The notes under the pieces are model-generated. The model had not been told where the DNA came from and did not search any database. It was given only the letters and a program-made list of their open reading frames with translations. Both the position numbers and the translations under genes were made by a program. Of a stretch of 64,000 nucleotides of DNA, positions 8,281 through 16,985 are shown one piece after another (the first letter of the stretch is position 1; every line of letters starts with the position of its first letter). Source of the DNA: CSP1-5 sp964348275 (lineage in GTDB: Bacteria > Methylomirabilota > Methylomirabilia > Methylomirabilales > CSP1-5); NCBI GenBank assembly GCA_964348275.1, contig CAYGBT010000008.1, positions 1-64,000 of the forward strand. Reading direction: 5' to 3'.

Positions 8281-9641
8281 TGCACTCCTCTCCCCCTGGG
8301 TTGAGACGCCAAAGCCGGAGTAAACTCCATCGATGGGGGGAGGTCTTCTTGCATCTCCCCTTTAAGATACCGGTCATAGGCACTGAGATCGAAGTGACCG
8401 TGCCCGGACAAATTGAAAAGCAGGGTTCGCTCCTCTCCCAATTCTCGGCATCGGACGGCCTCGTCCATGACGGCCTGGATTGCGTGGGCGGCTTCAGGGG
8501 CGGGGAGAATTCCTTCGATTCGGGCAAACGACACGGCCGCTTCAAAGACGGACCGTTGGGGATAGGCGGCTGCCTCAATGAGGCCCTGATCGACCAGGGC
8601 GCTGATCAGCGGAGCCATCCCGTGATACCGGAGCCCGCCGGCGTGGATGGGTGGTGGGACGAAGCTATGCCCGAGGCTATGCATTTTGAGGAGAGGGGTG
8701 AGCCCCGCCGTATCCCCGAAGTCATACGCATAGCGCCCCCGCGTTAACGTCGGGCAGGCCGTCGGCTCCACCGCGACCAGGCGGAGGCTGCGCCCGTCAC
8801 GCTTCTCTTTCAGAAACGGAAAGGCAAGCCCGGCGAAATTACTCCCCCCACCGCAACACCCGAAGATGACGTCGGGAAAGGTGTCGTGGAGTTCCATCTG
8901 CTTGATCGCCTCGAGCCCGATCACCGTCTGGTGGAGCAGGACATGGTTCAAGACGCTCCCCAGGGCATATTTGGTATCTTCATGTTTTCTCGCCTCCTCG
9001 ACCGCTTCGCTGATTGCGATTCCCAGGCTCCCAGGGGCATTTGGATCTTCGGCGAGCACCTGCCGGCCGGCTTCTGTTTGGATGCTCGGGCTCGGGTGAA
9101 CCGTCGCTCCCCAGACCTCCATCATCGATCGACGATAGGGCTTTTGATCGTAACTGACCCGGACCATATACACAGTGCATTGCAAGTCTAAGAGGCGGCA
9201 GGCAAATGCCAAAGCACTCCCCCACTGCCCGGCCCCGGTTTCGGTGGTCAGCCGCCGCACGTTCTCTTCCCGGTTGTAATAGGCTTGGGCAACGGCGGTA
9301 TTCGGCTTGTGGCTTCCTGCGGGACTGACTCCCTCATACTTATAGAAGATCTTCGCGGGTGTCTCTAAGGACTCCTCGAGCTGCTTCGCCCGGTAAAGGG
9401 GCGTCGGCCGCCATAGACTGTAGATCTCCCGGACCGGCGCTGGAATCGGGATCAGGGCATCTTGCGTGACTTCCTGTTCGATGAGGGCCTGAGGGAACAG
9501 AGGAGCGAGTGCACCGGGATCCAACGGCTCACCGCTCTCGGGATGGAGTAGCGGAGGGAGAGGATTCGGCAGGTCGGCCAAGACGTTATACCAATAGCGA
9601 GGAATCTCCCCCTCAGGCAGGAAAACCTTCGTCGCCTGCAT
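8277..9641 (-). CDS. trpB: Tryptophan synthase beta chain-like protein (TrpB2 type)
   Basis: I start the protein at the ATG at 9641 (454 aa), because AAAGGAG lies at proper spacing there; the longer frame to 9692 has no such site. The PLP lysine is in SPAGSHKPNTA (about residue 112) and the phosphate-binding loop is GCCGGGSNF. Length and motifs match the TrpB2 group, which condenses indole and serine but typically does not pair with TrpA. No trpA or other trp gene is nearby. Co-transcription with tsaB and rimI suggests a stand-alone or indole-salvage role. Confidence 0.9.
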   Translation of the reverse strand: MQATKVFLPEGEIPRYWYNVLADLPNPLPPLLHPESGEPLDPGALAPLFPQALIEQEVTQDALIPIPAPVREIYSLWRPTPLYRAKQLEESLETPAKIFYKYEGVSPAGSHKPNTAVAQAYYNREENVRRLTTETGAGQWGSALAFACRLLDLQCTVYMVRVSYDQKPYRRSMMEVWGATVHPSPSIQTEAGRQVLAEDPNAPGSLGIAISEAVEEARKHEDTKYALGSVLNHVLLHQTVIGLEAIKQMELHDTFPDVIFGCCGGGSNFAGLAFPFLKEKRDGRSLRLVAVEPTACPTLTRGRYAYDFGDTAGLTPLLKMHSLGHSFVPPPIHAGGLRYHGMAPLISALVDQGLIEAAAYPQRSVFEAAVSFARIEGILPAPEAAHAIQAVMDEAVRCRELGEERTLLFNLSGHGHFDLSAYDRYLKGEMQEDLPPSMEFTPALASQPRGRGVQ

Positions 9642-9715
9642 CACTGTCTCCTTTGGAATTCGAATATTAACACCCTCGTATGCAGGCCGCAAGCGACCCC
9701 CTCTCCAACACCCCG

Positions 9716-11014
9716 CTACCCCCCCCTCTCCTCGGAGGGAAAACGGACGGTGGTAAAGAGGCCAAGGGCACCCACGAGGAGAAGGAGCAGCGTGATTATG
9801 CCGAAGCGGTATTGGTTAGCGCCGTACGCACGAAACAGATAGAGGGTGCCTGACCAGAGGAGAGGACCGACGACCGAAGCTGCCTTTCCCGTGACCCCGT
9901 AGAGGCCGAAGAACTCTCCGATTTTCTCCCGCGGCGCAAGGAGTAACAGACAAATCCGTGCAACCACCCAAACCCCTCCCAATCCCGCCCCTGCCAACAT
10001 CCCCACTCCGTAGAACGGGACGGGAGAGGTAACCAAGAAGGCAAGGACGAGGGTCAGGACCCACAGGGAGAGGACCAGGATCATGACCGACTTGACCGGT
10101 CTTCGATCTGCAAGCCACCCGAAGAAATAGGAGCCCACGATGGCGGCAATGGCTGAGATCGCGACGAGGAGATTGATGGCTGCCTGAGTCGAAAAACCGA
10201 CCGCCCGCTCCGCGTAGATGGCCATCACCAAAATTATGGTGTGCATCACATCGGCGTAAAGGAAATTGGCCACGAGAAACTTCAAGAGCTCGCGATGCCG
10301 CGGGAGAGCGCGAAGGGTCCGGAGGACTTCCCGGACGGTCCCTTCCTCCACGCGTGGTTGTCGGACGCCGCGAGGCTCATGCACCCAGAAAAACACTGGC
10401 AAGGAAAAGAGGAGAAAAAGGATCGCCGTCGGGAGAAACGCATTCACCCGCACCGGACCTGCCCCGTTCAGCGCTTCGACGCTGAAGAGATCAACCACCC
10501 CTTTGAGCGGTGACGGAAGCCATCCATACGCGACCGGATCGACGAAGGGGAGAACGAGGTACATCCCCAGGATCGCTCCCGCATAGCCAAGGGCGACCCC
10601 CATGCCCGAGACCCGACCGCGATTTCCCTCATCGCTCACCGTCGGGAGCAGGGCATTGTAAAAGACGAGACCCACTTGGTAGGAGAAATTGGCCAGGGCA
10701 AAAGTAATCAGGGCTGAACTCGCCTGTCGAGTCCAAGCCAGCAGGGCCGTGGCGGTGACACAGATAGCCGTGAAGGCGATTAGGTAAGGCTTTTGTCCCT
10801 GCCGATCAGCGAGATGACCGAGAAAAGGGGCCACCAGGGCAACCGCCAGCATCGAAACGGCAAAGGTCGGCGGGTAGAGATACTCCCCCCCGTGCAGGTC
10901 GGTGGAGATCCACAGGGCAAAGTACAGCGAGACAATATTGAGGGAGAAAATGGTGTTGGCAAAATCGTAGAGGGCCCACGAAAGGACCGGACGTGACCAG
11001 AGCTTCTCAGACAT
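9716..11014 (-). CDS. MFS transporter, UMF1/Atg22-like family
   Basis: The 432-aa protein has about 12 hydrophobic helices. Its opening (SWALYDFANTIFSLNIVSLYFALW) is characteristic of the UMF1 family of major facilitator proteins, related to vacuolar effluxer Atg22. MFS motif A-like loops are visible at FLGHLADRQGQKPY and FGWLADRRPVKS. It probably acts in the inner membrane as a proton-coupled exporter, substrate unknown. It lies 20 bp from the next minus-strand gene and likely shares its transcript. Confidence 0.85.
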   Translation of the reverse strand: MSEKLWSRPVLSWALYDFANTIFSLNIVSLYFALWISTDLHGGEYLYPPTFAVSMLAVALVAPFLGHLADRQGQKPYLIAFTAICVTATALLAWTRQASSALITFALANFSYQVGLVFYNALLPTVSDEGNRGRVSGMGVALGYAGAILGMYLVLPFVDPVAYGWLPSPLKGVVDLFSVEALNGAGPVRVNAFLPTAILFLLFSLPVFFWVHEPRGVRQPRVEEGTVREVLRTLRALPRHRELLKFLVANFLYADVMHTIILVMAIYAERAVGFSTQAAINLLVAISAIAAIVGSYFFGWLADRRPVKSVMILVLSLWVLTLVLAFLVTSPVPFYGVGMLAGAGLGGVWVVARICLLLLAPREKIGEFFGLYGVTGKAASVVGPLLWSGTLYLFRAYGANQYRFGIITLLLLLVGALGLFTTVRFPSEERGG

Positions 11015-11034
11015 CGCGCGGGGTCTCCGCCACC

Positions 11035-11970
11035 TTATCGGCGGGTAAATCCCGCAAATTGAGGCTCACCGTCGCGATCGAAGACCACCTCCAGCACAAA
11101 AGGTCGCCTTCCCTCGATCTGACCAAACTGAAGATCAAAGTACTCCACGACCGTGACACCCTCATCCTGCCGGAGGGTGACGACCGGAAAGCGCGCGAAC
11201 CAGCGGAACAGGGCGACCACGTCCTCTTCTTCGGCCCGTCGGATGAAGGGACTATTGTGTGCAGAGCGGTAGACGCGAAACGGCCGATCCTCCCGGTCCA
11301 GGAGGGAAAAAATGGTTTGATAGGTGGCCTCCTCCGTGGCGAGGACGCCAGACCAACGGAGGGGACCAAAGGGCATGGGGAAGGCGGCGAGATCTGCGAC
11401 CGAAAACCCTTCCCGCCCCGCCCGACTCCGGAGGTGGGCCAGAGCCATTTGATGGTTCACTCCGGCGAGGAGGAAGTAGCTGGCGAGGAGTGCGAGCGCT
11501 GTTCGCCCGATCAGGATCGAACGGTGCCTAAGACAATAGGCCAGGAGAATGCCGCCAATGACGATTCCGGAGACGAAGACATCAACGATAAACAGGATAT
11601 CCCACGAGAACCTGCGTGTACTGAAGGGAAAAAAGACTTGGGTCCCATAGCTCGTGGAGAGATCCGTTATGAGGTGCATCAAGATCGCAAGGTAGCACAG
11701 CCCCGCGAGCCGCAGATAATGCTTATACGTGCTGAATCGATAGAAGACAGCGGCGAGTAGCAACGCCAAAACAGCCCCACCAACGAAAGAGTGCGTGATT
11801 CCACGATGGTACGACAGGTAGAACGCGGTGTCCCCGAGACCCGCCAGGCCGTCCACGTCCGGGGCGGCAGCGCTCACCGTGAGGGCCACGGTTGCCACTC
11901 GTCCCATGCGCTGGCGGAATCCGGCTTGGGCCATCAAGGTTCCTGCCAGGGTGGTTGTCACGGTATCCAT
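11035..11970 (-). CDS. Membrane-bound metal-dependent hydrolase, YdjM-like
   Basis: The 311-aa protein has four to five N-terminal membrane helices (about residues 40-190) and a soluble C-terminal half. The conserved motif YHRGITHSF near residue 54 and APDVDGL just before it match the YdjM/DUF457 inner-membrane metal-dependent hydrolase family, whose members bind a divalent metal through His and Asp. The C-terminal 110 residues have the FRVYRSAHNSPF and ARFPVVTL blocks. The biological substrate is not known. It is upstream of the UMF1 transporter in the same direction. Confidence 0.8.
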   Translation of the reverse strand: MDTVTTTLAGTLMAQAGFRQRMGRVATVALTVSAAAPDVDGLAGLGDTAFYLSYHRGITHSFVGGAVLALLLAAVFYRFSTYKHYLRLAGLCYLAILMHLITDLSTSYGTQVFFPFSTRRFSWDILFIVDVFVSGIVIGGILLAYCLRHRSILIGRTALALLASYFLLAGVNHQMALAHLRSRAGREGFSVADLAAFPMPFGPLRWSGVLATEEATYQTIFSLLDREDRPFRVYRSAHNSPFIRRAEEEDVVALFRWFARFPVVTLRQDEGVTVVEYFDLQFGQIEGRRPFVLEVVFDRDGEPQFAGFTRR

Positions 11971-12152
11971 TACGCTCTCGTTTTAAATACTTGGGTCATC
12001 GGTTCTTCCACGTATTCCCTTCCTACCTTACAAAACGCGCTGTCCAGCAACAAGCGAAATCCTCCCCGCACACTTCATCGACACGGCATTCAGAATTTTT
12101 CCCTCGATGGAATTCGGTAGTTTCCCTCGTAGAATCCGGTATCGGAAAGCAC

Positions 12153-12725
12153 TTACCCTGGCGCTCCGACGAGGCCGAGCTCCTCGGCAATGGCACGCAT
12201 GGCGTCCAGGACAACCGCGATGTGCTCGTCGAGGGCGACGCCGAGCTCTTCGGCTCCTTGAACGATATCTTCCCGCCGGACATTTCGGGCGAAGGCTTTT
12301 TCCTTCATCCGTTTCTTGACCGACGCGACCTCCACATTGAGGAGACTTTTATCGGGGCGGATCAGGGCCGCTGCGGTGATGAAGCCGGTCAGCTCATCGC
12401 AGGCAAAGAGGGCCTTCTCCATCAGACATTCCCGGGAAACGCCCGTATGGTCGGCATGCGAGAGAATGGCCCGGACGATGTCCTCGGGCCACCCCCGCTC
12501 CCGCAAGATCTCGACCCCGCGAAAGGGATGATCCTTGAGATCGGGGAAACGCTCATAGTCAAAGTCGTGCACGAGACCCGTAATTGCCCATTTCTCCTCA
12601 TCAGCGCCAAATTTCCTGGCATAAGCTCGCATAGCCGCCTCGACGGCTAGAGCATGCTTCCGCAGATTTTCGTTCTGCGTATGCTCGGTCACAATTTCCC
12701 ATGCTGTCTCTCTGGTAAACGTCAT
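12153..12725 (-). CDS. HD-domain phosphohydrolase-like protein
   Basis: The 190-aa protein shows the HD-superfamily ligand pattern in order: His in NLRKHALAVE, the His-Asp pair in GLVHDFDYERFPD, a further His in AILSHADHTG, and CDELTGFITA downstream. This subgroup resembles bacterial HDIG-type hydrolases of unknown substrate. The ATG shares one base with the panE stop (TAATG), so it is translated with panE. A longer frame running upstream through panE is a shadow and was ignored. Confidence 0.83.
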   Translation of the reverse strand: MTFTRETAWEIVTEHTQNENLRKHALAVEAAMRAYARKFGADEEKWAITGLVHDFDYERFPDLKDHPFRGVEILRERGWPEDIVRAILSHADHTGVSRECLMEKALFACDELTGFITAAALIRPDKSLLNVEVASVKKRMKEKAFARNVRREDIVQGAEELGVALDEHIAVVLDAMRAIAEELGLVGAPG

Positions 12726-13726
12726 TACCCCTCCGTCGGACGACGCAGGGTGGAAACGATCGCTTCTTCGATTCCTTTCACCACCGGATAGAGCGTTTCG
12801 CAAAGCGGCGTGTGGACGCCGAGCTGCTGCCCTGTCCTCACAACGTAACCGATCAAGTCGTCTATCTCGGTCCTGGACCCCCGCTCGATATCGGTCAAGG
12901 CAGAGGCCTTCAGGTGAACCATCCCCCGCTCTCTGAGGATCTTCCCCCGTTTGAAGACAAAGTCGAGTGCTTCCTCCAGCGGTCTCTTGACGAGTGTGTG
13001 CGCTTCCAGGGCAGGGAGATCCATGAGGGAGATCCCCTTTCGTTCCGCGAGCGCTCCAGTCTCCCGGGCGATCTTCACAAACAGGGTGGCGAGGGAGTGC
13101 GTCTCGTAAATTTGATAGTACGGAAGACGCGTCAGAACACCCATCGTCGAGCCCGCCACCACCTGGACCAGCTTTCCCCAAACTGCCGCGCGGATGTCGG
13201 AAACCGCCTCGATCTTGAGACCTGCGGCCTGGAACATCCCGACGAGAGTCCGGACACGATCCGAGGGCCGCCCGTCATACTCGCCCACGTACGTCACGCC
13301 GGGGCCGGTGTGATGGACCCAACGCGGGCCTTTCAGCGTTGCCCCCTCCATGGTCGTGGCCCCGACCACTGCCTCGTCCCCAAAGACGTCGGCGAGGATT
13401 TCATCTTTGCGCATCCCGTTCTGGAGAGAAAGTACCGCCTGAACTCTCCCCTTCAGGGCCGTGACACTCTTCAGGGCGCCAACCGTGTCGTAGCTCTTCA
13501 CCGAAAGGATGAGAAGATCGACCGGGCCAACGGTGGAAGGATGCGTCGTCGCAGTCAGGTTCTGGATGAGCCGCTCCCCTTCTCGCGTCTCGACCCTGAG
13601 CCCGTGCATCGCGATCGCCTCGATGTGTGCGGCACGACCAACGAGCGTGACATCGAACCCCGCCGCCGCCAGGTATCCGCCAATGACACTTCCGAGCCCG
13701 CCGGCGCCCAAGATCACCGTCCGCAC
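12725..13726 (-). CDS. panE: 2-dehydropantoate 2-reductase
   Basis: The 333-aa NADPH-dependent enzyme reduces ketopantoate to pantoate in pantothenate/CoA synthesis. The N-terminal Rossmann motif is ILGAGGLGSVIGGYLAAAG, followed by LSVKSYDT with the proposed catalytic lysine and VLSLQNGM. The C-terminal ApbA domain includes KLVQVVAGSTMGVLTRLPY and the conserved SALTDIERGSRTEIDDL. The start is GTG behind GGAGAAG. Some close paralogues act on other 2-keto acids, so the substrate is inferred. Confidence 0.88.
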   Translation of the reverse strand: MRTVILGAGGLGSVIGGYLAAAGFDVTLVGRAAHIEAIAMHGLRVETREGERLIQNLTATTHPSTVGPVDLLILSVKSYDTVGALKSVTALKGRVQAVLSLQNGMRKDEILADVFGDEAVVGATTMEGATLKGPRWVHHTGPGVTYVGEYDGRPSDRVRTLVGMFQAAGLKIEAVSDIRAAVWGKLVQVVAGSTMGVLTRLPYYQIYETHSLATLFVKIARETGALAERKGISLMDLPALEAHTLVKRPLEEALDFVFKRGKILRERGMVHLKASALTDIERGSRTEIDDLIGYVVRTGQQLGVHTPLCETLYPVVKGIEEAIVSTLRRPTEG

Positions 13727-14174
13727 TTTCTTCTCCCCCCCGGTTTCCCCTTGACCTTCCCCGGGTGTCGCAATAGACTATTTGCCAACGCCAAACGCCA
13801 AGTGCCGTTCTAACTCATTGCCCCGCACCGGCAAGGCCCGTTCCAGTCAAGGAACGGGCCAGGGAGGGCTTCCGGCGCCGAGCACCATGGCGATCATGGC
13901 AGGCCTCGGAGGAACTCGAGCGCCGAGGAGCGGGATCCCGAAGCCGAGTCTGAAGACCCCGCGTCGACCCCCGAGACAACCGGATGTCTCGATCGCTGAG
14001 CAACATGTACGCGAAGTGCATCGCACACCCGTATTGGGTGAGAAATGTTGGAACGGTACAAGCCGCGTTGATCGCTTTCCATCCAGCTGCCAAGCGGAAA
14101 CATCCTCGCCTCGTGTTGAGAGGCGAGGGTGTCTCCGAGGGCACGTCGTAACCTAGCAGGGAAAGGAGGAAAAG
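13727..14174 (+). other. 448-bp non-coding, hairpin-rich region upstream of sod
   Basis: No credible gene occupies this divergent gap. It contains at least four strong hairpins: 13835-13860 (10-bp perfect stem GGCCCGTTCC/GGAACGGGCC), 13972-13991 (CGAGACA/TGTCTCG), 14016-14040 (two adjacent small stems, GTGC/GCAC and CACCC/GGGTG) and 14101-14131 (12-bp stem with one wobble around CCTCGCCTC/GAGGCGAGG). None is followed by a T-run, so they are not ordinary terminators. It could be a long structured leader of sod, a small RNA on either strand, or decayed sequence. I could not match it to a known RNA family by eye. Confidence 0.5.
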
Positions 14175-14801
14175 ATGGCCTTCGAGTGGAAATTCACCGC
14201 ACGTCCGTACTCCGATGAGGAGGCGAAGAAATTGCTGTCGAGCGTCATCAGCCCCGAGACCACCGATTGGCATTACAATACTCACCATAAGGGGTATGTG
14301 ACGGCCCTCAATAACATCGAGAAAGGGCTTGAATCGGCAGATCGGGCCGCCGCCAATGGCAATTACAGCATCGTCGGAGAGCTCAAGCGACGCTTCACCT
14401 GGAACCATGCCGGCGCCCTCCTCCACGATATTTACTGGGAAGTGATGGGAGGAGACGGGGATCCCAAGAAAGCTCCCGAGGTCTTGCAAGCCATCGAGAA
14501 GGAATTCGGGTCTTTCGACGCCTGGAAGGCCGACTTTAAGGCAGCCGGTATTTCGGCCAAGCTGAGTGGATGGACCCTCCTGGTCTACGACGGCCTCTGG
14601 TCCCGCCGTCTCTTGAACGTGTTGGTCGACGAGCACCAGTATGGAGCCATCTGGGGTGGCGTCCCGGTGATCGCGTGCGATGTCTTTGAACATGCCTACT
14701 ACCACAAAGATGGTCCGGGGCGCGCCAAGTATATCGACAATTTCCTCGCCAACCTGCACTGGGGCCGCATCAACGATCGTTTTAAGAAATTTGTGCGCTG
14801 A
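14175..14801 (+). CDS. sodA: Superoxide dismutase, Fe/Mn type
   Basis: The 208-aa enzyme dismutates superoxide to peroxide and oxygen. Metal ligands fit the family: His in WHYNTHHKGYV (about residue 35-38), His in FTWNHAGALLHD (about 79), and Asp and His in CDVFEHAYYHKDG (about 173-177). Metal choice (Fe, Mn or cambialistic) cannot be settled by eye. The ATG follows AAAGGAGG. A strong terminator follows at 14820-14855. It is a single-gene transcript with the structured gap upstream. Confidence 0.95.
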   Translation: MAFEWKFTARPYSDEEAKKLLSSVISPETTDWHYNTHHKGYVTALNNIEKGLESADRAAANGNYSIVGELKRRFTWNHAGALLHDIYWEVMGGDGDPKKAPEVLQAIEKEFGSFDAWKADFKAAGISAKLSGWTLLVYDGLWSRRLLNVLVDEHQYGAIWGGVPVIACDVFEHAYYHKDGPGRAKYIDNFLANLHWGRINDRFKKFVR

Positions 14802-14819
14802 CCGATCCCCCAAAAGACC

Positions 14820-14855
14820 AGGCCCCTGCGCATCCGCGCAGGGGCCTGTGCTCCT
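14820..14855 (+). terminator. Rho-independent terminator, sod/htrA intergenic
   Basis: A 12-bp perfect stem AGGCCCCTGCGC/GCGCAGGGGCCT with loop ATCC (14820-14847) is followed on the plus strand by CTCCTTTTGT. It lies between convergent sod and htrA; AAAAGACC on the other side could also serve the minus strand. Confidence 0.85.
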
Positions 14856-14886
14856 TTTGTCCTGACACCGTTGTGCCTTTCTGCGT

Positions 14887-16344
14887 CTAACTCTGCTTCC
14901 TGATGGCCACGTAAAAGTAGCTATCACCTCGCTGGATGAGGAGCAGGTGGTTCGGCCGCGTCCAGCCCTTGAGCGCACGTTGAACTTCTTGAAGCGTCTT
15001 CACCCGCTTCTGGTCCACCTCTGCCAAAAGATCTCCAGGACGGACGCCAGCCCGGGCGGCCGAACTCCCATCGGTCACCTCGGTGACCACCACGCCCTTC
15101 TCCACGCTCAACTTGAACTTCTTGACCGTCTCAGGCGTCAGTTCCTCCAGCGTGAGCCCCAAGACCTCCTTCGGAACTGGCTCTGGTGACTTCTCGGCGC
15201 GCGCCACCACCTCTATCTCCTGGGCAAATTCCCCCACCACGGCGGAAACGGTCTGCACCTCACCCCGACGCAGGATTTTCATCGTCACCTTGGTCCCTAC
15301 CGGGGTGCGGGCCACACTTTGCTGAAGGGCACGGACATCGGTAATGGGGGTGCTGTTAAATTCCAGAATCACATCCCCCTGCCTCAGCCCGGCCTTCTCC
15401 GCCGCCAATCCGGGGAGAATATTGGTGACCAAGGCTCCCTTCTTCTCGGACATTCCTAACGCCTGCGTCAACGATTTGTTAAGATCCTGGATGCCGACTC
15501 CGAGGAAGCCCCACGCAACTTCTCCGCGTTCCCGCAGTTGGGGGAGGATCGACTTGGCGAGGTTGATGGGAATGGCAAAACCGATCCGCTGTCGAGGGAT
15601 AATCGCGGTGTTGACCCCGACCACTTCCCCCCGAATGTTCACCAGGGGACCGCCACTGTTTCCCGGGTTAATCGAGGCGTCGGTTTGGATATACTCGTCG
15701 AAAAAGCCGAACCGTCCGAATCCATGTCCCTTCCGGCTGACCACCCCAACGGTCACAGTGTGTTCCAGGCCAAAGGGACTCCCGGCAGCGAGCACCAGTT
15801 CTCCGATCTCGACCTGCTCCGAGTCCCCCAAGGGGAGGACCGGGAGGGCATCCGTGCTTTCGACCTTCAAGAGCGCTAGATCGGTTCGGCGATCTTTGCC
15901 CACCACCTTGCCGGGCAGGGTCCGACCATCGTGCAGTTCCACGTCGACTTCTCGGACCTCAGCGACGACATGATGGTTGGTCAAAATATAGCCGTCCTGG
16001 CTGACGATGAATCCGGAACCCACCCGAGGACGCTCAGGGTGGTCTTCGGGAACGGAAGGATGGTCCTCGGGAAGCTGTGCTTCCTCTCCCCGCTCAACCC
16101 CGATCTGTACGACTGCGGGTTGGACCAGGGCAGCCAACTGGGTGAGGGACCGGTTGAACCGCACGAGATCCGAATTACTCTTCTCGAGCAGGGGCCCCTC
16201 ACGCCAGAATTGTGACCTGGCATGAGCCAGGAGAGGATTCGAGACGAGACACGCGAGTGCTATCGCCCACGCAGCCGCCCAGAAATGAATTCTTCTTTTC
16301 GGTTGTGGTCCGTGATTCCACTGAAATGTTTGATTCACAGGCAC
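14887..16344 (-). CDS. Periplasmic serine protease, HtrA/DegP family
   Basis: The chymotrypsin-like protease has two C-terminal PDZ domains. I start it at GTG 16344 (485 aa) because AGGAGG lies 8 bp upstream; an ATG at 16389 has no ribosome site. A signal peptide follows (KRR, then a hydrophobic core to about residue 40). Catalytic residues are His in ILTNHHVV, Asp in RTDLALLK and Ser in GNSGGPLV. PDZ1 begins near FLGVGIQDL and PDZ2 near VLGLTLEEL. The role is envelope protein quality control. It ends convergently with sod. Confidence 0.92.
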   Translation of the reverse strand: MPVNQTFQWNHGPQPKRRIHFWAAAWAIALACLVSNPLLAHARSQFWREGPLLEKSNSDLVRFNRSLTQLAALVQPAVVQIGVERGEEAQLPEDHPSVPEDHPERPRVGSGFIVSQDGYILTNHHVVAEVREVDVELHDGRTLPGKVVGKDRRTDLALLKVESTDALPVLPLGDSEQVEIGELVLAAGSPFGLEHTVTVGVVSRKGHGFGRFGFFDEYIQTDASINPGNSGGPLVNIRGEVVGVNTAIIPRQRIGFAIPINLAKSILPQLRERGEVAWGFLGVGIQDLNKSLTQALGMSEKKGALVTNILPGLAAEKAGLRQGDVILEFNSTPITDVRALQQSVARTPVGTKVTMKILRRGEVQTVSAVVGEFAQEIEVVARAEKSPEPVPKEVLGLTLEELTPETVKKFKLSVEKGVVVTEVTDGSSAARAGVRPGDLLAEVDQKRVKTLQEVQRALKGWTRPNHLLLIQRGDSYFYVAIRKQS

Positions 16345-16422
16345 CTCTCTACCCTCCTGCGATGAAATAAAGTAGAAAAAAGATAACATGGAATTCGGGC
16401 CCGCGCAATTGAAAAAGACTCA

Positions 16423-16917
16423 TCAGCGCCGCTCTCTCGCCAAAGTGTTGACCAGGGACTGGAAGCGATGACCGTGCCCGATCAGGATCAGGCGCCGCCG
16501 CCTCAGCCCTTCCATCACCATAACGACGTCAAGCCGTTCCTTCGGAAGTTGTTGGTCTATCTTCTCAGCCCACTCGATGACGGCAACCCCGTCTCCGTAA
16601 AGATAGTCTTCCCATCCGATCCCTTCCAACTCTTCTTCTCCTTGCAGACGGTAGAGATCGAGATGATACATTGGGTGCCGTCCCTCATATTCATGCACCA
16701 GGGTGAATGACGGACTGCGAACGCTTTGCACCCGCAGAACGCCCAACCCCTTGGCGATCCCGCGAGTGAAAAGCGTTTTGCCTGTCCCCATCTTTCCCAT
16801 GAGACAAACCACGTCTCCAGGCTTCAGATGCCGCCCCACCCAGATCCCGAGGCGCCGCGTCTCGGCCGGAGAGGACGAGGTCAGCGTTGTTCTTTTCTGA
16901 GGGGAAGGAACCATCAT
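16423..16917 (-). CDS. tsaE: tRNA threonylcarbamoyladenosine biosynthesis ATPase TsaE
   Basis: The 164-aa P-loop protein has Walker A CLMGKMGTGKTLFTRGIAKG near residue 38 and the TsaE signature SPSFTLVHEYEG, followed by HLDLYRL and GVAVIEWAEK. It drives turnover of the TsaB-TsaD complex in t6A synthesis. The gene is separate from tsaB (7594). It is divergent from the carboxypeptidase gene at 16986. Confidence 0.93.
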   Translation of the reverse strand: MMVPSPQKRTTLTSSSPAETRRLGIWVGRHLKPGDVVCLMGKMGTGKTLFTRGIAKGLGVLRVQSVRSPSFTLVHEYEGRHPMYHLDLYRLQGEEELEGIGWEDYLYGDGVAVIEWAEKIDQQLPKERLDVVMVMEGLRRRRLILIGHGHRFQSLVNTLARERR

Positions 16918-16985
16918 TCTAGGGAAGTGTGCTATACTCTGTGCCGAATACGCGAGTCAGAGAAACCCTGCAGGGAGGATCAACT

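Noticed and set aside
13835..13860. Ordinary rho-independent terminator
   Set aside because: No T-run follows on either strand, and neither neighbouring gene ends here.
13815..14978. Minus-strand 387-aa open frame across sod
   Set aside because: It is antisense to superoxide dismutase with intact ligands, and its product looks like reverse-complement composition.
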